NCBI GenBank assembly: GCA_963617485.1
Contig: CAVEPA010000009.1
Span: forward strand, 33,805 to 97,804
Length of the DNA: 64,000 nucleotides
DNA from: UBA1757 sp963617485
GTDB taxonomy: Bacteria; Bacteroidota; Bacteroidia; Bacteroidales; UBA1402
Direction of reading: 5' to 3'
The notes beneath the pieces are model-generated. The model searched no databases, was not told where the DNA came from, and saw nothing but the letters and a program-made list of their open reading frames with translations. Positions 59,240 to 64,000 of this stretch are shown here, in pieces (positions within the stretch are counted from its first letter, which is position 1; each line of letters opens with the position of its first letter). The position numbers and the translations under genes are program-made.

Positions 59240-60166
59240 ATGACTCTTCTCAACGCCATTACCTGGACTGTCGATCCGGCTTTGTTCACGATTATGGGCA
59301 AGGAAATTCGCTGGTACGGACTGTTCTTCGCCATAGCCTTCTTTTTGGGCTTGGTATTGACGGGCAAGGCTTTCAAGGACGAAAAAGTGCCTGAGGCTTG
59401 GACCGACAAGCTCTTTGTATACATCATCATCGCCACGGCTGTGGGTTCCCGTCTGGGACATTGCCTGTTCTATGGTTGGGAGTATTATTCGCAACATCCC
59501 CTTGATATCCTAAAAATCTGGGAAGGAGGGCTGGCCTCGCACGGCGGAGCCATCGGCATCATCATCGCCATCTGGATTTATTCCCGTCACGTTACCAAAC
59601 GTGCCATGTGTTGGACCTTCGACCGCATTTCATTCTCGGTAGCCCTGGCAGGTTGTTTTATCCGCTTGGGTAACTTGATGAACCACGAGATCTACGGCAT
59701 CGCCACCGATTTGCCTTGGGGCTTCCGCTTCATCACCAACTGGTACGCCGTAAAACATCTCGGAGCCGAAGCCGTTTTCAGCGCGCCCTCGCATCCCACC
59801 CAAATTTACGAAGCCCTGTGCTACCTCATCACCTTTGTCGTGCTGTATCTGCTTTATCGGAAAACCAATATCAAGCACCGCGAAGGTTTTCTCTTCGGAC
59901 TATTGCTGGCCATGCTGTTCATTCCCCGCTTCTTTATCGAATTCATCAAAAACGACCAAGAGGCCTTCGAGGCCAATATGGTGTTGAATATGGGCCAATA
60001 TCTGAGCATTCCTTTCGTTCTCATCGGTATTTTCTTCATCGTGCGGGCCTTCAAGCGTCCTTTGGTATATTACGATGAAAAGCCCAGTTCGCATCACTCA
60101 ACGCCCAAAAAGGACGGCAAGGATTTCCTGAGCAACGTCAAGTCCGGCAATAACAAAAAAGGGTAA
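59240..60166 (+). CDS. lgt: Prolipoprotein diacylglyceryl transferase
   Basis: A 308-residue inner-membrane enzyme moving diacylglycerol from phosphatidylglycerol to the lipobox Cys of prolipoproteins, the step before LspA. About seven helices are visible. Key residues match E. coli closely: His101 in ASHGGAIG and Arg142 in FIRLGNLMNHEIYG (E. coli His103, Arg143). A polar tail (about 278-308, ending NNKKG) is longer than usual. The stop overlaps the gldB start (TAATG), so the two are coupled. Confidence 0.95.
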   Translation: MTLLNAITWTVDPALFTIMGKEIRWYGLFFAIAFFLGLVLTGKAFKDEKVPEAWTDKLFVYIIIATAVGSRLGHCLFYGWEYYSQHPLDILKIWEGGLASHGGAIGIIIAIWIYSRHVTKRAMCWTFDRISFSVALAGCFIRLGNLMNHEIYGIATDLPWGFRFITNWYAVKHLGAEAVFSAPSHPTQIYEALCYLITFVVLYLLYRKTNIKHREGFLFGLLLAMLFIPRFFIEFIKNDQEAFEANMVLNMGQYLSIPFVLIGIFFIVRAFKRPLVYYDEKPSSHHSTPKKDGKDFLSNVKSGNNKKG

Positions 60167-61146
60167 TGCGCAAGAGTTTGTTTCTTCTCTCAGCGGTATT
60201 TTGTCTTTGCTGCGCCTGCCAACAAGAAGAAGCCCGTTACCGCGTGCCACGCTTCCGTCATCAGGTAGAGGTGAACATCGTGCGTTACGACCGCGAGCTT
60301 TTCTCCGAAGCTACCATTGCCGACTCGGCTTTCTGGTCGCTGTATTGTGAAGACATCATGCAATTCGGACCGGTGGGCAAAAGAGAGACTCAATGCTTCA
60401 CCGAAATGTTCCTGCAAGACTCTGATATCATCCTGAGCTATCATGCCGCCCAGAAAATTTTCGATGATACCAAGGATTTGGAACGGGATTTGAGCGAAGC
60501 TTTTTTCCGTCTGAGACATTTTGTACCCGATATTCCAATTCCGGTCGTATCCATGCACCTGTCGGGTTTCGGGCAGTCTATCGTATCGGCTCCGGGCATG
60601 CTCTCGGCCAGCATCGATAAATATTTAGGTGCCGACTACCCTATTTACCAGGAGCTGTTCTACGACTACCAACGCGCCCGCATGGAGCCCGCCCAACTGC
60701 CCACCGATTATCTGAATGGCTGGCTACGCTCCGAATTCACCCATGAATCGCTCATGTACGACAACAGACTTTTGGATTACATGATTTACGAAGGCAAGTT
60801 GCTGTTCCTGCTGGAGAAAATTTTTCCCAAAGCTCCATTTGAGCGTCTAGCAGCCTGGAGCCGGCAGGACTATCATTGGTGCAAAGAAAACGAGAGCCGC
60901 ATGTGGGAACGCATCCAATACTACGAGCATCTGTACAGCAGCGACCCTATCGTGCTGCAAAAATACATCGGGGAAGCGCCCAACACGGTTTATTTTACCG
61001 AAGAGGCTCCTGCCAGAGCCGCCATTTGGCTCGGCTACCGCATTGTGAGCGAATACATGCGCCAGCAACCCGAGCAGGACCTGCTGCATATGATGATGGA
61101 AATCGATTCGGACAAGATGCTGCAACTCTCACTCTTTAGGCCCTAA
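60166..61146 (+). CDS. GldB-family lipoprotein
   Basis: A 326-residue lipoprotein with lipobox CCAC (Cys18) and the GldB pattern: VNIVRYDRELFSE, FWSLYCEDIMQFG, FGQSIVSAPGMLSASIDKYLGADYPIYQELFYDYQRARM and the late NTVYFTEEAPARAAIWLGYRIVSEYM. GldB was named for Flavobacterium gliding but is conserved in non-gliding Bacteroidota, so an envelope role independent of motility is likely. It is coupled to lgt; its 3' end overlaps the convergent U32 gene by 18 bases. Confidence 0.88.
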   Translation: MRKSLFLLSAVFCLCCACQQEEARYRVPRFRHQVEVNIVRYDRELFSEATIADSAFWSLYCEDIMQFGPVGKRETQCFTEMFLQDSDIILSYHAAQKIFDDTKDLERDLSEAFFRLRHFVPDIPIPVVSMHLSGFGQSIVSAPGMLSASIDKYLGADYPIYQELFYDYQRARMEPAQLPTDYLNGWLRSEFTHESLMYDNRLLDYMIYEGKLLFLLEKIFPKAPFERLAAWSRQDYHWCKENESRMWERIQYYEHLYSSDPIVLQKYIGEAPNTVYFTEEAPARAAIWLGYRIVSEYMRQQPEQDLLHMMMEIDSDKMLQLSLFRP

Positions 61147-62985
61147 GACAAGCATCTCACAGCGCGAGCAGTCGAATTGCAAGGGAAAGCGATATTGTTG
61201 GTATACCAAATACAAAGGCTCTTCCAAGTGCTGATGTGCGCCTTGTTTTGGGCAAGCATTCACAGCAGCACGCAGGCAGTGTTTGCACCGCATCAGCACC
61301 AATTTTCCGTTTTCTGGGAGCGTTTGCTTTAGGGGGTGCGCCGTTGCTTCCAGCGCCGAGTCTATCTGTTCCACACCATGCTGATGGTAAAAATCAGTGG
61401 CTTTAGCATTCAACACATTGCCCAAATACGTCAAGCCGTTCTGTGGATAGGGATGGCTGGTAGGCACCATACGGAAAGAAGCCTGAGGATATTGCAGTTT
61501 GCGTGTCTCAAGGAAAATCCCGTAAAGGCGGTTGCGCTGCTCCGTCCATAACGATGAGGGCAGGAAATACTCCTCCATCCATTCTATTTCACACGATTCC
61601 ACCGTAAAAAGCGGATGGGTCGCTTTCATCAGCAGACCACGAACATGTTCTTTCTGAGACTTTTGCGCCAACTGTTTCTGGCAAACGAACTGCAAGGCTG
61701 CACGATGGCCTTCCTGGTCGTCCATCTGCAAGGCGAATCCATCGCGCGTCTCCCAGCAAGTGATATTCACAGCGATGCGCCTTTGGGCGGTCTGCTTTTC
61801 CAAAGCCGAATCGAAGGCTTGGTTGGCAGTGCGGTAAAGCCGGATGCCCGTTTTCAGACGCAGCGATTTATTGGCCGGATACACCCTGTTTCCATCCACT
61901 CTATTGACGCGGAAACCGCAAAATTTCCCCTTTTCATCGAAATAACTCAGACCATCGCCATTGGCCAATGGTTCTTTTCCCAAATAAACGAAATGCTGCA
62001 GTTTCTGTGCACGGACAAAACCCACTTCCTCGCCCATCGATTTGGGGGTGTTGAAATTGAAAAGGGTCTTAGGTCTGCCATGCAAGAAATAGTCGGTGAA
62101 TCCCCGGTTGAAACTCTTGTCGGGCGCGGGCCGAAAATTCATCTGTTCCTTACCCGACGAGCTGCGACACAAATCGGGACGTCTGGCCAGAATTTCATCA
62201 ATCTGCTGACGGTACCAGGCTGTAATGTTCTTGCAGTAGGCCATTTCTTTGAGCCGGCCCTCAATTTTGAAAGAGACAACGCCCGCATCTATCATAGCTT
62301 CGATATCGGCCTGTGACCGCTGCAAATCGCGCAACGACAAAAGATACTTGTCCTTGCAAAGAACTTTGCCATTGGCATCGACGAGATCGTAAGGCAACCG
62401 GCAGAACTGGGCGCAGACACCACGGTTGGCACTACGGCCACTCACTGCGTAGCTCATATAGCATTGCCCGCTATAACTTACGCACAGAGCGCCATGTACA
62501 AAGGCTTCCAGCCGCACACAGCACTGCTTTGAAATTTCTTGTATCTGTTTAAGGCTCAGCTCTCTTGCCAAAACAACCTGCCGAAAGCCCGCCTCTTGCA
62601 AGAATCGGACCTTCTCCAAACTGCGGTTGTCACACTGCGTACTTGCGTGCAAGGGAATAGGTGGCAAGCTAAGCTGCGTAATGCCCATATCCTGCACAAT
62701 CAAAGCATCGACTCCCACGCGCCACAGACTCCAAATCAGCTGTTCCACTTCGGGCAGTTCATCATCGTAAAGGATGGTATTCAACGCCACATACACGCGC
62801 ACATAATACTGATGCGCAAACGCCACCAAGGCCGCAATATCTTCGAGACTGTTAGAGGCAGCGGCACGCGCACCGAACTTGGGAGCCCCGATATACACGG
62901 CATCGGCACCGTGCAACACCACTTGTTTGCCGGTTTCCAGATTCTTGGCCGGTGCCAGTAACTCTATACTCCGTTGTCTAGTCAT
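61129..62985 (-). CDS. U32 family protein, long form with C-terminal DUF3656-like region (RlhA type)
   Basis: A 618-residue U32 protein. The N-terminal half carries the signature AFVHGALCVSYSGQCYMS (161-178) and RGVCAQFC, giving candidate Fe-S ligands Cys168, Cys175, Cys191 and Cys195. The second half (about 390-610) matches the extra domain of E. coli RlhA (YdcP), which is needed for hydroxylation of C2501 in 23S rRNA. A Cys-rich C-terminus (MRCKHCLRAAVNACPKQG... CSRCEM) could hold another metal. It lies 16 bases after metA and is probably co-transcribed. Confidence 0.88.
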   Translation of the reverse strand: MTRQRSIELLAPAKNLETGKQVVLHGADAVYIGAPKFGARAAASNSLEDIAALVAFAHQYYVRVYVALNTILYDDELPEVEQLIWSLWRVGVDALIVQDMGITQLSLPPIPLHASTQCDNRSLEKVRFLQEAGFRQVVLARELSLKQIQEISKQCCVRLEAFVHGALCVSYSGQCYMSYAVSGRSANRGVCAQFCRLPYDLVDANGKVLCKDKYLLSLRDLQRSQADIEAMIDAGVVSFKIEGRLKEMAYCKNITAWYRQQIDEILARRPDLCRSSSGKEQMNFRPAPDKSFNRGFTDYFLHGRPKTLFNFNTPKSMGEEVGFVRAQKLQHFVYLGKEPLANGDGLSYFDEKGKFCGFRVNRVDGNRVYPANKSLRLKTGIRLYRTANQAFDSALEKQTAQRRIAVNITCWETRDGFALQMDDQEGHRAALQFVCQKQLAQKSQKEHVRGLLMKATHPLFTVESCEIEWMEEYFLPSSLWTEQRNRLYGIFLETRKLQYPQASFRMVPTSHPYPQNGLTYLGNVLNAKATDFYHQHGVEQIDSALEATAHPLKQTLPENGKLVLMRCKHCLRAAVNACPKQGAHQHLEEPLYLVYQQYRFPLQFDCSRCEMLVLGPKE

Positions 62986-63001
62986 GCGCCAGTTTTATAG
63001 G

Positions 63002-63919
63002 CTATCTGATTTGCGAAATATCGTAAGGAGTTTCTTGGTAGACGTAATAGTTCAACCAATTGTTGAAAAGAAGATTGGCATGGGCTCTCCATTTGACGAT
63101 GGGCTTTTGGCTGCAATCATCGTTAGGGTAGTAGTTGCAGGGAGCCTGTATGTCCAAGCCTAGTTTGAGGTCGCGCATATACTCGTTGTGCAAAGTATCG
63201 GGCGCATACTCCGAATGTCCGGTAATAAAGAATTCACGGCCATTACGAGCCATCACCATATAAACCCCCGACTGTTCGGACTCACTGAGCAGCGTCAGTT
63301 GGGGATTGGCCAGAATGTCTTCGCGGCGAACTTCGCTATAACGGCTGTGAGGCACATAAAATTCATCGTCAAAACCACGGAAGATGGGATAGCTGGAATC
63401 TAATACACGATGTTTGAAAACACCCGAAAGTTTCTTGGAAAGCGGATACTTGGGTATTTGATAATGATAGTACAGCCCTGCCTGCGCAGCCCAGCAGATA
63501 TACAGCGTTGAGGTGACGTGTTCGCGCGACCAGGCGAATATCTGCTTGAGTTCATCCCAGTAGTTCACTTGCTCAAAATCCATCTGTTCCACGGGGGCAC
63601 CCGTCACTATCATGCCATCATAGTTCTCCTTCTTGATAATGTCGAAGTCTTTGTAAAAGGCAATCATGTGCTCGATGGGTGTATTCTTGGATGTATGGCT
63701 TTTCAATTTCATGAAATCCATTTCTATCTGCAAGGGCGAATTTGATAAGATACGCACCAAGTCTGTTTCTGTCGTTATCTTGATAGGCATTAGATTGAGT
63801 ACCACCAACTTAAGTGGACGTATGTCCTGATTGGAGGCTCTTTTGTCATCCATCACAAAGATGTTCTCAGCCTTAAGCAGCTCGATGGCAGGTAAATTGG
63901 CAGGTAGGTTTAAAGGCAT
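63002..63919 (-). CDS. metA: Homoserine O-acyltransferase (MetA), predicted acetyl-CoA dependent
   Basis: A 305-residue enzyme activating homoserine for methionine synthesis. The catalytic Cys142 (ICWAAQAG) and the His/Glu region GHSEYAPDTLHNEY match the MetA family at the same numbering as E. coli. Residue 111 is Glu (TGAPVEQMDFEQVNYW); published work on this family links Glu111 to acetyl-CoA and Gly111 to succinyl-CoA use, so O-acetylhomoserine is the likely product despite the usual 'succinyltransferase' name. A terminator-like hairpin lies 26 bases upstream of the ATG. Confidence 0.95.
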   Translation of the reverse strand: MPLNLPANLPAIELLKAENIFVMDDKRASNQDIRPLKLVVLNLMPIKITTETDLVRILSNSPLQIEMDFMKLKSHTSKNTPIEHMIAFYKDFDIIKKENYDGMIVTGAPVEQMDFEQVNYWDELKQIFAWSREHVTSTLYICWAAQAGLYYHYQIPKYPLSKKLSGVFKHRVLDSSYPIFRGFDDEFYVPHSRYSEVRREDILANPQLTLLSESEQSGVYMVMARNGREFFITGHSEYAPDTLHNEYMRDLKLGLDIQAPCNYYPNDDCSQKPIVKWRAHANLLFNNWLNYYVYQETPYDISQIR

Positions 63920-63945
63920 CTCTCAGATAGTTTAGGGTGTATGAT

Positions 63946-63983
63946 AAAAAAGAGAGTCTCAAGCGGTGAAGCTCAAGACTCTC
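63946..63983 (-). terminator. Terminator or attenuator hairpin in front of metA
   Basis: On the minus strand GAGAGTCT (complement of 63976-63983) pairs with AGACTCTC (complement of 63952-63959). A further three pairs form inside after two mismatches, and six T follow (63946-63951). Only 26 bases separate the T-run from the metA ATG, with no promoter between. It either ends an upstream gene or attenuates metA. Confidence 0.7.
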
Positions 63984-64000
63984 GGTAAAACGGCGACTAC

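Overview
This is a gene-dense stretch of a Bacteroidales-type chromosome (phylum Bacteroidota). The evidence is consistent. Promoters match the Bacteroidota pattern (TTTG or TTG, about 19-20 bases, TAnnTTTG) and strong Shine-Dalgarno sequences are absent. Marker families include a GldB-type lipoprotein, a DUF4296 lipoprotein, a TamL-type Omp85 lipoprotein, a BT_3928-type membrane protein, and an oversized IspG with a central insert. Many lipoproteins occur alongside both lgt and lspA. Base composition looks close to 50% GC. I cannot name the genus. Almost everything is housekeeping; I see no CRISPR array, prophage, insertion sequence or rRNA, and no gap over 300 bases.

Layout. 1-1732 (minus): truncated ABC exporter and an FKBP lipoprotein. 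1841-7464 (plus): uridine-kinase-like protein, then rpoN-purE-ispG. 7445-9739 (minus): TamL. 9805-10557 (plus): SpoU rRNA/tRNA methylase. 10578-15977 (minus): ileS, DksA-like, lspA, DUF4296. 16042-17419 (minus): FtsB/DivIC-like, small membrane protein, TrmN6. 17503-19281 (plus): dnaX. 19305-20972 (minus): POT peptide transporter. 21124-23728 (minus): DUF1599, BT_3928-like, tpiA. 23785-34971 (minus): a nine-gene co-directional run gyrB, GH28, XRE-cupin, acyl-CoA synthetase, xseA, xseB, alkaline phosphatase, ispD, recG with gaps of 23 bases or less. 35187-38342 (plus): initiator tRNA-Met, radA, FAD oxidoreductase. 38320-42054 (minus): tRNA-Gln followed by a cyclophilin, a DUF6198 membrane protein, and an ECF sigma factor with its presumed membrane regulator. 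42220-42966 (plus): TerB-DnaJ protein. 42975-45329 (minus): nadB and a radical SAM protein. 45482-47049 (plus): thioesterase and dprA. 47057-59119 (minus): parE, coaD, S41 protease, dusB, second GH28, U32, Na/Pi cotransporter, leuS. 59240-61146 (plus): lgt, gldB. 61129-63919 (minus): metA and a second U32 (RlhA type).

Functional themes are envelope biogenesis (Lgt, LspA, TamL, two periplasmic-type PPIases, S41 protease, GldB), DNA topology and repair (GyrB, ParE, RecG, RadA, XseAB, DprA, DnaX), translation and tRNA/rRNA modification (IleS, LeuS, TrmN6, DusB, two U32 proteins, SpoU), and the MEP isoprenoid pathway (IspG, IspD).

The least ordinary items are: (i) GC-rich near-perfect inverted repeats lying in frame inside ispG, trmN6, dnaX and dprA; (ii) an ECF sigma factor next to a protein that appears to join an anti-sigma-like cytoplasmic tail and one membrane helix to an outer-membrane-barrel-like C-terminus; (iii) a terminator hairpin only 26 bases before the metA start, suggesting leader attenuation; (iv) GH28 genes inside both type II topoisomerase B-subunit operons, one lacking two hallmark residues. 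No wholly new system is evident.
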